Assembly (NCBI GenBank): GCA_964517795.1
Contig: CAZFDE010000006.1
Location: forward strand, 1-64,000
Direction: 5' to 3'
Length of the DNA: 64,000 nucleotides
Source: CAZFDE01 sp964517795
GTDB lineage: Bacteria; Planctomycetota; Phycisphaerae; Sedimentisphaerales; Anaerobacaceae
The first letter of the stretch is position 1, and the number at the start of each line of letters is the position of its first letter. The notes beneath the pieces are model-generated. The model did no database searches. It saw nothing but the letters and a program-made list of their open reading frames with translations, and was not told the DNA's origin. Below, in pieces: positions 52,005-61,352 of this stretch. The position numbers and the translations under genes are program-made.

Positions 52005-53327
52005 TTACATAATCTCGCTTAGACGGCCATTGCCTTTTTCAGATGGCGGCATCACCTTGACATCTATCCCTCGCGGATTCGGCAGGGGTCCGTCCGGATC
52101 GATCCCCAATAGCTGGTACATGCTACCGATCAAATCCGCCGGATAGACCGGGCGATCGGCAACTTCGGTCCCGTATTCATTGGATGCGCCAATAACGTTT
52201 CCGCCTTTGAAACCGCCGCCGGCAACGACCGAGCAGAAGCAGTTGCCGTAATGCGATCGCCCGCCGTTCCACGGGGGATTCCACTGGACCTTCGGGCCGC
52301 GGCCGAATTCGCCGCTCCACCATATAATCGTACTGTCAAGCAGGCCGCGATCAGACAGATCTTCCAGAAGTGTAGCCATACCCTTGTCCATTTCAGGCAG
52401 TTTCTGCCGCATTATCTGGAAGTGCTGCTTATGCGTATCCCAGCCCTTGTAATTGATCGTGATATAGGGCACGCCGTGTTCGACCAATCGCCGTGCCATC
52501 AGGCAGGATTGACCGAATGTATTGCGGCCGTATTGGTCCCGGACCTCATCTTTTTCCGAAGACAGATCAAATAGCTTTTTCGCATCACCGAACATCAAAC
52601 TGTAGGCCTCTTGTTCGCATTTGTCCAACTTCTCGAAATGCGGATTTTTCGGCATGGCCTCACCGAGTGTGTCGAGGTCATGCAGCAATTGCCGCCGCTT
52701 TTTCTGACGCTGATCGGTAATTCCCTTGGCGACGATCCCCTCAACTGCAAATGGGGTTTGGCTGGGATTGCCCCCGGTGGCAAATGGTTTATATCGCGGC
52801 CCTAAAAAGCCTGCTTCGGAAAATCGCCCCTGTGGTTCGGTCAGGACGATATACGGCGGTACCAGCCCCTTGTACCCATGCTCGTATCCTTTGAATAAAG
52901 ATACCACCGCCCCAACGCAGGGGAAAACCAGCCTGCCGGGTTCGCGGCCGGTCTGAACCATATACGATGCCGTCTCGTGGGCATTAATCCCATGTGTCAT
53001 ACTGCGGATGATCGCATATTTGTCTGCCTGCTTGGCCAGCAAGGGCAGACTGGCGTTAATCTGTATTCCATCGACATTGGTATCAATCACCTTATCCAGC
53101 GGTCCGCAATAATCGTAACCGGCATCGGGCTTTGGATCGAATGTATCGATATGACACGGCCCACCCCATAACCAGATCTGGATCACGGATTTCGCCCGGC
53201 CTGCGGGTGTATTTGCAACGCTGAGATTGCTCCAGGACGGCATTAAGCTTAATCCTGTTATGCCGACCAGGCCCTGCCTGATGAATTCACGCCGTGTTAA
53301 AAAATCTATGTTTTGAAAGCGTTCCAT
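52005..53327 (-). CDS. DUF1501 Tat-exported protein
   Basis: 440 residues. Twin-arginine leader LTRREFIRQGLVGITGLSLM at residues ~9-28. DUF1501 hallmark VIQIWLWGGPCHIDTFDPKPDAG just after the leader, YITINYKGWDTHKQHFQIM, and WWSGEFGRGPKVQWNPPWNGGRSHYGN. The fold belongs to the sulfatase/alkaline-phosphatase superfamily and metal-binding residues are visible (Asp/His around GPCHIDTFD). Paired with the DUF1549/DUF1553 gene 13 nt upstream. Confidence 0.9.
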   Translation of the reverse strand: MERFQNIDFLTRREFIRQGLVGITGLSLMPSWSNLSVANTPAGRAKSVIQIWLWGGPCHIDTFDPKPDAGYDYCGPLDKVIDTNVDGIQINASLPLLAKQADKYAIIRSMTHGINAHETASYMVQTGREPGRLVFPCVGAVVSLFKGYEHGYKGLVPPYIVLTEPQGRFSEAGFLGPRYKPFATGGNPSQTPFAVEGIVAKGITDQRQKKRRQLLHDLDTLGEAMPKNPHFEKLDKCEQEAYSLMFGDAKKLFDLSSEKDEVRDQYGRNTFGQSCLMARRLVEHGVPYITINYKGWDTHKQHFQIMRQKLPEMDKGMATLLEDLSDRGLLDSTIIWWSGEFGRGPKVQWNPPWNGGRSHYGNCFCSVVAGGGFKGGNVIGASNEYGTEVADRPVYPADLIGSMYQLLGIDPDGPLPNPRGIDVKVMPPSEKGNGRLSEIM

Positions 53328-53340
53328 TTTTGCACCATGT

Positions 53341-54930
53341 TTAATGACGATATAAAAATTCCTTCGAATTGATTAATGCCCAGACAATGTCTGTTGAGGC
53401 TTGCTGTTTCTTGATCCCTTCGGTTTGAAAGTATGCTTCGGCGGCAGCGAGTTCGTCCTCGGTCGGAAATCGAGAGAGAATTGTCAGGTAGAGACTTCGG
53501 ATCAACCTTGTGGGATTGCCTTTGGCAAATCGATGAATTCGTTTGAGTCGCGGACTCTTTTCGATCTTATTCTGAATATGGGTGGAATTGAGCATATGCA
53601 GCCGTTGCGCATCGGTCGGCTCGTTGTTTCGCTCGGATTCCAGGCCGGTGTCGCGTGCAGGCCGACCGAACATCTCCAAAAACTGGCTGGTAATGCTGCC
53701 GTCCGACAGTTCGATCGAACGGTGCTCTTCGGGAACAAACGTAAACGGTTCGGGGATCGGGCTTGAATAATTTTCGTGCGTACCGGATATCCAGCACAAG
53801 GCATCGATCAGCACTTCCGCATCGAGCTGCCGCACCGGATAACAGGCAAAAAGCTTTTCGGCATCGGGGTGATCGCTTTGCGGAATGGATGACTGCTGAT
53901 AGGTTTGTGAATTCAGGATCAGCCGGTAAATATGCCGCAAGTCATAATTTGCCTTGACCAATTCCTTCTGCAGATATGTCAGTACCTGCGGGTGAACCGG
54001 CAAATTGTCCGGCCGAATATCATCCGGTTCATGGATTAAGCCGCGGCCAAACAGCCAGGACCATATACGGTTCACGATATTTTTGCTAAACCAGGGATTG
54101 CCGCCGCTGATCAACCAGTCTGCAAATACCATTCGGGGATCCTTTTCTGGTGGAATTTCGACAACCCGACGGTCCGGGAATACTGCTTTAACCGTTCCGG
54201 TTGCATTTGGGTCCATGTAAACGATTTGTTCTTTCCATTCGGCGGTTTTCTTATAAGCGACTCGCGAGAAAAACCCCTCCATTGCGACTCGTTTTTCCTC
54301 ACTCAGTTTTTCGAAACGTACTCCCATAAAAGTAAGTGCTGCCGCTGAAGCAATCGCAGAAGGTTTTTGGCCCTGAATTGCCCGGTAAAAATTCACCGGC
54401 GGCACGCGAAAATTACTGCCGCTGGAAGTCAGCAGTTCGCGGGCAAATTGATCGTACGGCATATTTTGTGTGACCGCATCGCGAATCCAGTGATGATATG
54501 CCTGCACCGCATTGGGCCAGAGGTTAATCGGAAATTCCGCCTTAACCCGCAGCAGATCGCACCATTTCAGTGACCAGTAGTCCGCGAATTCCTCCCGCTC
54601 CATCAGATGATCGATTAGTTTGGCCCGTTTATCAGGGCTTCGGTCTGTCAGGAATCGACGTACATCCTGCGGCTCCGGCAGTATCCCGCACATATCCAGA
54701 TAAATCCGCCGGATAAACACCTCGTCCGAACACTGATTTGCCGGGTCAATCCCTTTTTCCTTAAGCGCCTTAGTGACCAGCGTATCGATCATATTGGAAG
54801 GTTTGGTTGGTCTTCGACTCTCGAAAGGCCGGATAAGTGCCCCTTGCGACGCGGTCAGCATCCCGGCCGCTAAAACCACAGATAGTATAAAAACGGATCG
54901 TTTGGACCTATTCATCATGCCTTGAAACAC
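53341..54930 (-). CDS. DUF1549/DUF1553-domain protein
   Basis: 529 residues. Signal peptide ~1-29 (SVFILSVVLAAGMLTASQGA). DUF1549: SDEVFIRRIYLDMCGILPEP, FADYWSLKWCDLLRVK, with NMPYDQFARELLTSSGSN (~residue 155). DUF1553: NPWFSKNIVNRIWSWLFGRG, QLDAEVLIDALCWIS, MLNSTHIQNKI, YLTILSRFPTEDELAAAEAY. First gene of the three-gene operon. From memory, such pairs (also called PSD1) are abundant in planctomycetes; function unknown. The 179-nt gap upstream contains no other gene. Confidence 0.9.
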   Translation of the reverse strand: MFQGMMNRSKRSVFILSVVLAAGMLTASQGALIRPFESRRPTKPSNMIDTLVTKALKEKGIDPANQCSDEVFIRRIYLDMCGILPEPQDVRRFLTDRSPDKRAKLIDHLMEREEFADYWSLKWCDLLRVKAEFPINLWPNAVQAYHHWIRDAVTQNMPYDQFARELLTSSGSNFRVPPVNFYRAIQGQKPSAIASAAALTFMGVRFEKLSEEKRVAMEGFFSRVAYKKTAEWKEQIVYMDPNATGTVKAVFPDRRVVEIPPEKDPRMVFADWLISGGNPWFSKNIVNRIWSWLFGRGLIHEPDDIRPDNLPVHPQVLTYLQKELVKANYDLRHIYRLILNSQTYQQSSIPQSDHPDAEKLFACYPVRQLDAEVLIDALCWISGTHENYSSPIPEPFTFVPEEHRSIELSDGSITSQFLEMFGRPARDTGLESERNNEPTDAQRLHMLNSTHIQNKIEKSPRLKRIHRFAKGNPTRLIRSLYLTILSRFPTEDELAAAEAYFQTEGIKKQQASTDIVWALINSKEFLYRH

Positions 54931-55109
54931 CTTTTCCGCTAATTATAGCATTTTTGCACAGATTTAGACGCTGGTTGACTGGCTTTTATTGCCGGATTTT
55001 CAAAATTATGCAATATATTCGGTCTGTCGGACGTCTGTATCGATGAAAATGGACGAAAATAAGGGGTCTCGAAGTCTTATTTGTATTTGATTTTTGAAAG
55101 CGGCATGAC

Positions 55110-56174
55110 GTGAAAACAGAATCGAATTTACTTGATGTGGTTTCTCGCGGCAATGAATTTTGGCTTCATTCGAGCGAAATCCATCGACAGGGCCTTGGTT
55201 TGATCCATACATTGGCGGATTTTCTTGATTCTCAAAAAGCCAAGCCAATCTATATTCGGCTTTTTAGCCCGCAATCTGCAGTTGACAAAGTTGTCGCGGA
55301 ACTTGCGGCCCGAAGGATCGATTGCCCGGTGATCTGCATTTTGCAAAATGATCTTGGCGAGGAAAATATCCAGATTCAGGTTCACGCCATGGCCGATAAG
55401 CATTTTGAGATGGTATATGATAATGGCATGCCCGTCGGCCAGCGGTTTGAAGACAACTATGCAACCTATTATATGTTCAATATGCTGCCAGACGATGGAC
55501 AGGTCAGTCGATATGAGCAAATCCAAAATGTATTTGAAAAAGCCCAGCGGTTACTTAGGGATCAGGGATTGGATTTCTCATCTACGGTACGGACCTGGTT
55601 ATTTGCTGATCGTATCCTGACGTGGTATGACCAGCTCAATCAGGCGCGAAACAAATTTTTCCATACGCAGCATATTTATGACAAGCTCGTCCCTGCCAGT
55701 ACCGGCGTGGGCGTTTATAATCCCTATGGCCGGGCGCTGGCGGCTCAGGTTCTGGCCGTGCAGCCAAAGAACGGGCATCTGACAATTGGCAAAGTCGATT
55801 CACCGATGCAATGTGCGGCCATGAATTATCGCAGTTCATTCAGCAGGGCGGTTAAGATAACAGGGCCGAAAACGAACAGGATTTATATCTCCGGTACTGC
55901 CAGTATCGATCAAGATGGAAAAACTGTATTTGTCAACGATACTTCCTCGCAGATCGATCGGACGATGCAGGTCGTCGAAGCCATCCTTAAACAGGAAAAT
56001 ATGACGTTGACGGATACGACCGGTGCGATTGCTTATTTCAAGCATCGCCAGGACTTCGGCTTATTCGACGATTATTGCCGAAAGCAGGGCATTCAATTGC
56101 CGCATGTCAAAGTTCACGCCGATATCTGTCGCGATGACTTGCTTTTCGAATTGGAACTCGAAGCCGCATCATGA
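55110..56174 (+). CDS. Chorismatase (FkbO/Hyg5)-like protein
   Basis: 354 residues from a GTG. Two RidA-like halves: N-terminal region and FFHTQHIYDKLVPASTGVGVYNPYGRALAAQVLAV, then ISGTASIDQDGKTVFVNDTSSQ and AIAYFKHRQDFGLFDDYC ... VHADICRDDLLFELELEA. The layout is that of the chorismatase/3-hydroxybenzoate synthase family related to RidA, which splits chorismate to a hydroxybenzoate. I see no partner biosynthetic gene. A wider RidA-like role is possible. Confidence 0.72.
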   Translation: MKTESNLLDVVSRGNEFWLHSSEIHRQGLGLIHTLADFLDSQKAKPIYIRLFSPQSAVDKVVAELAARRIDCPVICILQNDLGEENIQIQVHAMADKHFEMVYDNGMPVGQRFEDNYATYYMFNMLPDDGQVSRYEQIQNVFEKAQRLLRDQGLDFSSTVRTWLFADRILTWYDQLNQARNKFFHTQHIYDKLVPASTGVGVYNPYGRALAAQVLAVQPKNGHLTIGKVDSPMQCAAMNYRSSFSRAVKITGPKTNRIYISGTASIDQDGKTVFVNDTSSQIDRTMQVVEAILKQENMTLTDTTGAIAYFKHRQDFGLFDDYCRKQGIQLPHVKVHADICRDDLLFELELEAAS

Positions 56175-56184
56175 ATAATATCCG

Positions 56185-58305
56185 CTATTCGTTCGGCCGA
56201 GTCATGGGCTGAAAGCGGGTCGGGGCTTTTTCTGCCAATGACGCATTTTTAGCGGACTGTTCATATAACGCCTGTTGAGCACGGACGGCTTTGCCTTTTC
56301 GTTTTCTTGGCGTATAGCTGCCATCACTGTTGAGCTGCCAACTGAATTGGTTATCCTTAAAATAAATTTGCAGTGCGCGTTTGATTCGGTTTTTCAGAGT
56401 CTCATCCTTGACCGGGAAAAGGATTTCCAGTCGTTTGTCGAGGTTCCGCCGCATCCAGTCGGCGCTGCTCATATAGACCTCTTCGTGTCCGCCGTTGCGG
56501 AAATAAAAGATGCGGGCATGTTCAAGGTACCGGTCGATGATCGAACAGACTTCGATATTTTTGGAGAGGCCTTTCATCCCCGGTCGCAAACAGCATATCC
56601 CGCGAATATTAAGCTGGATCTGCACACCGGCCTGGCTGGCCTTATACAGGGCCTGGCAAATGGCTTTGTCTTCGAGCGAATTCATCTTGGCCATGATCAG
56701 GCCCGGACGGTCCGGGCTGGAGGCCTGGAGCTCGCGTTCGATCAGATCGATGAATCGCTGTTTCAGGTTCGATGGCGCGATCGTTAATTCCGACAACGGT
56801 ACAATATCGGAATGACCGGTCAGCACATTAAAGACCGCCGCCACATCCAGCGTAATATCCGGATCGCACGTCAACAACCCGATATCGGAATACAGTTTGA
56901 CGGTTTTATCGTTGTAATTACCGGTGGACAGATGCACATATCGTCGCAATTGAGCGGTTTCGCGTCGAACGATCAATAAGGCCTTGGCATGGGTTTTGTA
57001 ACCGGCGATGCCGTAGATGACATAACATCCGGCCTCTTCCAGCCGCCGTGCCCATTGGATATTGTTCGCTTCATCGAATCGAGCTTTTAATTCGATCAGC
57101 ACGGTTACCTGTTTGCCGTTTCGGGCCGCATTTTCCAGTGCGCGGATGATCGGCGAATCGCCGCTGGTACGATAGAGTGTTTGCTTGATCGCAAGGACGT
57201 TGGGATCCTCAGCCGCTTCTTTGATCAATTCCACAACCGCGTCGAACCGTTCATACGGATGGTACAGCAGGATATCTTTTTGCCGAATCGCTTCCCATAA
57301 ATCATCCTTGCCGATCAGCTCGGCCGGCGGCTGAATGGGCCAATCGGGATATTTTAGTTTATCAAAGCCGCTGTACGAATAGATCTCCATTAGTTTGGCA
57401 GCATTCATAACTGCCTCGATCTCGTAAACATCCTGAGTTTCGATACCGAGCCATTCGATCAACCGATTTTTAAGCGGAGCAGATGTGTTCGCATCGATTT
57501 CAAGCCGAACCGCCGATTGACGGCGGCGCGAAAGGACAGCTTTTTCAATGGTAAAGAGCAGATCACCGGCTTCATCTTCCTGGATTTCCACGTCCGCATC
57601 GCGCGTGATGCGAATGACTGTACGGGAAATGATCTGCTGATTCGGTACAAGACGCTGGATATAGGCTGTGACGATCTCTTCCAGCGGGATGACGCAAATC
57701 CCTTTTTTACAGGGGATATTCACGAAACGGGCGAACAAATCGGGGATCGGAATAATACATAGTTGCGTTTTTTGCTGATCACTTTTTGGATCGGCGATCA
57801 GCAGGGCGATATTCATTTGTAATCCCGGCACGATCGGCGCGTTTGGGTTGCGGGATACCCCGATCGGCGTCAGTGTCGGCATAATTTCGTTGATGAAATA
57901 CATTTCCAAAAAGTGCTGCTGTGCCGATGTACATTCGGAGAGATGAAGGATCGAAAGATGGTTTTCCTTGAGTTGGGTAAGAACGTCCTCAATCGCCAGA
58001 CTCTGTTCGGTTACTATTGTATGGACTTTTTTGCTGATGTGTTTAAGCTGCTGCAGTGTGGTCAGTCCGCTGATGTCTTTTCGTCGGATGCCGGCGGATC
58101 TGCGCTGCATCAGGCCGCCCACGCGGATCATGAAGAATTCATCGAGATTCGAACTGACGATTGCCAGAAATTTCAATCGTTCCAACAGCGGCAAGTCCGG
58201 TGATTGCCCCAAAGCCAGAACGCGACGATTAAATTCCAGCCAACTTAATTCACGATTGATATAATACGAGGGGTTGTCTAATTGCTTGTTTTTTTTAGCT
58301 GCCAT
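56185..58305 (-). CDS. ppk1: Polyphosphate kinase 1
   Basis: 706 residues. N-domain with YINRELSWLEFNRRVL and SNLDEFFMIRVGG. Catalytic domain: AIKQTLYRTSGDSPIIRAL, the autophosphorylated His in GYKTHAKALLIV (~residue 430), YVHLSTGNYNDKT, and the second His in DRYLEHARIFYF (~590). Family length about 690-700. Makes polyphosphate from ATP. Last gene of the CHAD/MPE-HD/Ppx/ppk1 run. Confidence 0.95.
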   Translation of the reverse strand: MAAKKNKQLDNPSYYINRELSWLEFNRRVLALGQSPDLPLLERLKFLAIVSSNLDEFFMIRVGGLMQRRSAGIRRKDISGLTTLQQLKHISKKVHTIVTEQSLAIEDVLTQLKENHLSILHLSECTSAQQHFLEMYFINEIMPTLTPIGVSRNPNAPIVPGLQMNIALLIADPKSDQQKTQLCIIPIPDLFARFVNIPCKKGICVIPLEEIVTAYIQRLVPNQQIISRTVIRITRDADVEIQEDEAGDLLFTIEKAVLSRRRQSAVRLEIDANTSAPLKNRLIEWLGIETQDVYEIEAVMNAAKLMEIYSYSGFDKLKYPDWPIQPPAELIGKDDLWEAIRQKDILLYHPYERFDAVVELIKEAAEDPNVLAIKQTLYRTSGDSPIIRALENAARNGKQVTVLIELKARFDEANNIQWARRLEEAGCYVIYGIAGYKTHAKALLIVRRETAQLRRYVHLSTGNYNDKTVKLYSDIGLLTCDPDITLDVAAVFNVLTGHSDIVPLSELTIAPSNLKQRFIDLIERELQASSPDRPGLIMAKMNSLEDKAICQALYKASQAGVQIQLNIRGICCLRPGMKGLSKNIEVCSIIDRYLEHARIFYFRNGGHEEVYMSSADWMRRNLDKRLEILFPVKDETLKNRIKRALQIYFKDNQFSWQLNSDGSYTPRKRKGKAVRAQQALYEQSAKNASLAEKAPTRFQPMTRPNE

Positions 58306-58328
58306 AAGTGCTCTTGCAATCGGTCGAG

Positions 58329-59909
58329 TTAATCCTTAATAAGCTGCATTTCTTCGATCCGGATACGTTTGCCGTAGATCTCTTCAAAGAGATCGGATTT
58401 GGATGCCACAGAACGCCGCTCCAGCGTAATATCCTTGGGTCCGGGAATGTATAAAACAATATCTTCATCTCTTATTTCAATATCCAGCGTTTCGATCTGC
58501 TGGGTGCGGCTGCTGTCCAGCGCATCAGCCAGGCGGATCAACGCGGCCAGGCGGCAAATGGTCATCCGCATCTGACGCGGCAAATTCATATAATCCAGAT
58601 GGGTCGGCTTGGGGGAATTGCGTCGATGATACCGCGCGACATGGGCAACGGTCAGCAATTCATTATGACTGAGCCCAAATACGTCACTGTGTGCGATCAG
58701 GTAAAACGTATGTTTGTGATGGGCCCGGGTTGCTACAAAAATTCCGATCTCATGTAGATAAGCGGCGACCTTCAGCAACACTTTTTGACGATGCCCCAGA
58801 CCGTGCAGCGGCTTCAATTCGTCAAACAGACGGTCACATAAATTCACACAATGGAGGGTGTGTTTCATATCGACGTTATATTTTTCGGCAATGGTTTTGG
58901 CGGACTCGAGTGTGGCTTCTGCAATATCGCGATCTTCCTGGCCGGTAATGCGACGTACTAAATCCAGCAGCAGCCCGTCCCGCATGGATACATCCGAGAC
59001 GATCATTTGCTTTAAGGGTGTTTGATGCAGCAGTGCCTGGTAAACCAATAACGCCGGATTCAGTGTCTCGGCATCGGAGAAAGATATTCCATGCCGCTGG
59101 GCAAGTTGTTCGGCCGTGTATTTTTGGCAGCTATTGACAAGGCGGTCGAATTTTTTGCGGTCCATCGTGTGAAAATCATTTGATTTCATCTTTTCGCCGG
59201 TTTTTTCAGCGGCAAAACGAGCGTCGCTGCCCAAGGCGATAAAGGTATCAATGGTGCTCAGTGGAATCGAAGATTTGAAATTATTAATCACACTCGTGAT
59301 CTGACGGTTCAGTAAATTGCGAATGCTTTTGGGATCTTCGAGTGAATCCACGAAAAGTTCCTGCAGACGAATCGAGCCGATCGGCAGATTCAGTGAAAGG
59401 GATATCTTGCCTTTGTGAAGGACGCTGATCAGGGTACTGCCGCCGCCGACTTCCGCAATCAGGCAATTTTTACTGGCCGCACGAAAGGATTTACCCATTG
59501 CGTCGCGAACCGCGGAGACGGTCAGGCGGCTTTCCTCGGAGGTGTCGATGATCTCTACTTCTATGCCGGTCGCCATCAGTATCCGATCAATAAACGCATC
59601 GGCATTGACGGCTTCGCGAACAGCACTGGTTGCGACCGCTCTGATATGGATTACTTTATAGGTGTCGATGACCTGTCGATAGTCACGAAGAATGGACACG
59701 GCCGCCTGCATGCTTCGATTACCCAGACGCCGATTACGAAACGAATCCTGACCCAGCCGAACCGATTGGCGAAGCTTCTCCAGAACCTCAATATCTCCAT
59801 CCGTCAAAATCTGGGCGATCGACATGCGGATCGAATTCGAGCCGATGTCAATAGCCGCCAAAACGGTTGCTTGCGAATGTTCTGGATTATTGTGGGTGTC
59901 CATATGCAT
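58329..59909 (-). CDS. Ppx/GppA exopolyphosphatase with C-terminal HD domain
   Basis: 526 residues. N-terminal ASKHA-fold phosphatase: LAAIDIGSNSIRMSIAQI (phosphate loop), AVATSAVREAVNADAF, LIAEVGGGSTLISVL. C-terminal HD domain from ~315: YLHEIGIF, AHHKHTFYLI, ARYHRRN, ALIRLADALDSSRT. As in E. coli Ppx/GppA it hydrolyses polyphosphate or pppGpp. Located 23 nt upstream of ppk1 in the same operon. The HD part is clearly homologous to that of the next gene upstream. Confidence 0.92.
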   Translation of the reverse strand: MHMDTHNNPEHSQATVLAAIDIGSNSIRMSIAQILTDGDIEVLEKLRQSVRLGQDSFRNRRLGNRSMQAAVSILRDYRQVIDTYKVIHIRAVATSAVREAVNADAFIDRILMATGIEVEIIDTSEESRLTVSAVRDAMGKSFRAASKNCLIAEVGGGSTLISVLHKGKISLSLNLPIGSIRLQELFVDSLEDPKSIRNLLNRQITSVINNFKSSIPLSTIDTFIALGSDARFAAEKTGEKMKSNDFHTMDRKKFDRLVNSCQKYTAEQLAQRHGISFSDAETLNPALLVYQALLHQTPLKQMIVSDVSMRDGLLLDLVRRITGQEDRDIAEATLESAKTIAEKYNVDMKHTLHCVNLCDRLFDELKPLHGLGHRQKVLLKVAAYLHEIGIFVATRAHHKHTFYLIAHSDVFGLSHNELLTVAHVARYHRRNSPKPTHLDYMNLPRQMRMTICRLAALIRLADALDSSRTQQIETLDIEIRDEDIVLYIPGPKDITLERRSVASKSDLFEEIYGKRIRIEEMQLIKD

Positions 59910-59987
59910 CAGTATAAGCTTTTAAGAATAATTTTCAAATCGAAAATCAGGTTACCTGTACCATCGAAAGATTAGGATTGTATTAAG

Positions 59988-61352
59988 CTATTTATCTATT
60001 TTGACGATAATCGGCTTGCGGAATATCTGTTCAAAGAGATCGCTTTTTCGAAGGGCGGCTTCGGTTTCAAATTCAATGGTATGATTCGTTCTGCAATACA
60101 AGATCACCGAATCGCGATCGACCGAACAGCGTATGGACCGAACGAAATCCATGTGGCTGCGGTCCAGTCCATCGGCGATACGCAATATAGATGCCAGTAT
60201 GTCCACCTTTTTTTTCTCGGTCTTTGAAAGATCGGCGTAGTAGGGGTGATCGACGCCGGGCAGGGCCTTTCGATGGTATCGTGCCACAAGCCCCGTAATG
60301 ATCTTGTCTTTTTTGGGGATATCGAGCGATTCCTCTTTGATGATCATTCTCATCGCGTTTTTATGGTGGGCCTTTTGGCCCATGCTCCAGCCGATGTCGT
60401 GCAGCAGCCCGGCATTGCGTAGAATATCCCTGTCTGCGTGTTCACAGCCGTGCAGGTCTATGAGCTCGTCAAAAAGCATCAGCGCCAGCTTTGTCACCTG
60501 TTGGGAATGGGCCTTATCGGTATCGTATTTCTCGACCAATGATTGAACGGACTTGGAAATGCTGCCTAAATCGGAAGGATTATTTTTCTTTTTCTTATCG
60601 GCCATCACCTTGTCCAGGTTTTTTCCTTTTTCGAGCATCGTGATGAATTCTTCCGGCATTTTCAATGCCCGGATCGAATCGCGCAGTGTCTTGAGATCGT
60701 ATTCGACCCGAAACTGTTTCACTTCGAATGTCGAACCGGAAAATGTCAGCATTGCGTAACAGGCTCTTGGGTCATCGCCTTCGGGCCGGCCGACACTGCC
60801 CGGATTGATAAAGCAAGTACCTGCGGCTTTGCGGTGCATCGGTTGGTGTGTGTGGCCGCTGATAATGATATCGGCTTTAGCGACTTCAGCCAGGTGTTGA
60901 AGGTGTTCTTTGGGTGTTTCGGGATAGACATGTTCGTCCACGCTTTCCGGACTGCCATGAACCAGTAAGATGCGTTTATTGCCGAAGGTCATTCGCTGCT
61001 GTTCGGGCAAAGAACGAAGATATTTCTTGTCGCTTACGGACAGATGCTCGTATGTCCAACGAAATGAAAAATACTTTTCCGGGCGTTTGGTTTTTTGCCA
61101 TTTCTTTTTCTTGCGTTCGAAATCGAGGACTTTCAGGTCGTAGTTGCCGATGATGCTGACGGCATCAATATCCTGCAATTTTTGGATCACCTCGCTGGGA
61201 AACGGATAATACCCGACCATGTCGCCCATATTCCATATCGCCTTAATATTCTGACGGTCAATTTCCTTCAAAACGGCTTCGAATGCGGGCAAGTTACCGT
61301 GAATATCCGAGATCAAAGCGATGCGATCTGTTGTATTAGTGTTGTTCTGCAT
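59988..61352 (-). CDS. Metallophosphoesterase-HD fusion protein
   Basis: 454 residues. N-domain ~1-215: calcineurin-like MPE of the YfcE/MJ0936 type (ALISDIHGNLPAFEAVL, MGDMVGYYPFP, GNYDLKV, LLVHGSPES, IISGHTHQPMHRK, FINPGSVGRP). C-domain ~275-454: HD domain (AHSQQVTKLALMLFDELI, GLLHDIGW, AHHKNAM, ARYHRKALPG, SILRIADGLDRSH, KSDLFEQIFRKP) homologous to the Ppx/GppA HD domain encoded next to it. I know no named protein with this pairing. Sits in the polyphosphate operon. Confidence 0.82.
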   Translation of the reverse strand: MQNNTNTTDRIALISDIHGNLPAFEAVLKEIDRQNIKAIWNMGDMVGYYPFPSEVIQKLQDIDAVSIIGNYDLKVLDFERKKKKWQKTKRPEKYFSFRWTYEHLSVSDKKYLRSLPEQQRMTFGNKRILLVHGSPESVDEHVYPETPKEHLQHLAEVAKADIIISGHTHQPMHRKAAGTCFINPGSVGRPEGDDPRACYAMLTFSGSTFEVKQFRVEYDLKTLRDSIRALKMPEEFITMLEKGKNLDKVMADKKKKNNPSDLGSISKSVQSLVEKYDTDKAHSQQVTKLALMLFDELIDLHGCEHADRDILRNAGLLHDIGWSMGQKAHHKNAMRMIIKEESLDIPKKDKIITGLVARYHRKALPGVDHPYYADLSKTEKKKVDILASILRIADGLDRSHMDFVRSIRCSVDRDSVILYCRTNHTIEFETEAALRKSDLFEQIFRKPIIVKIDK

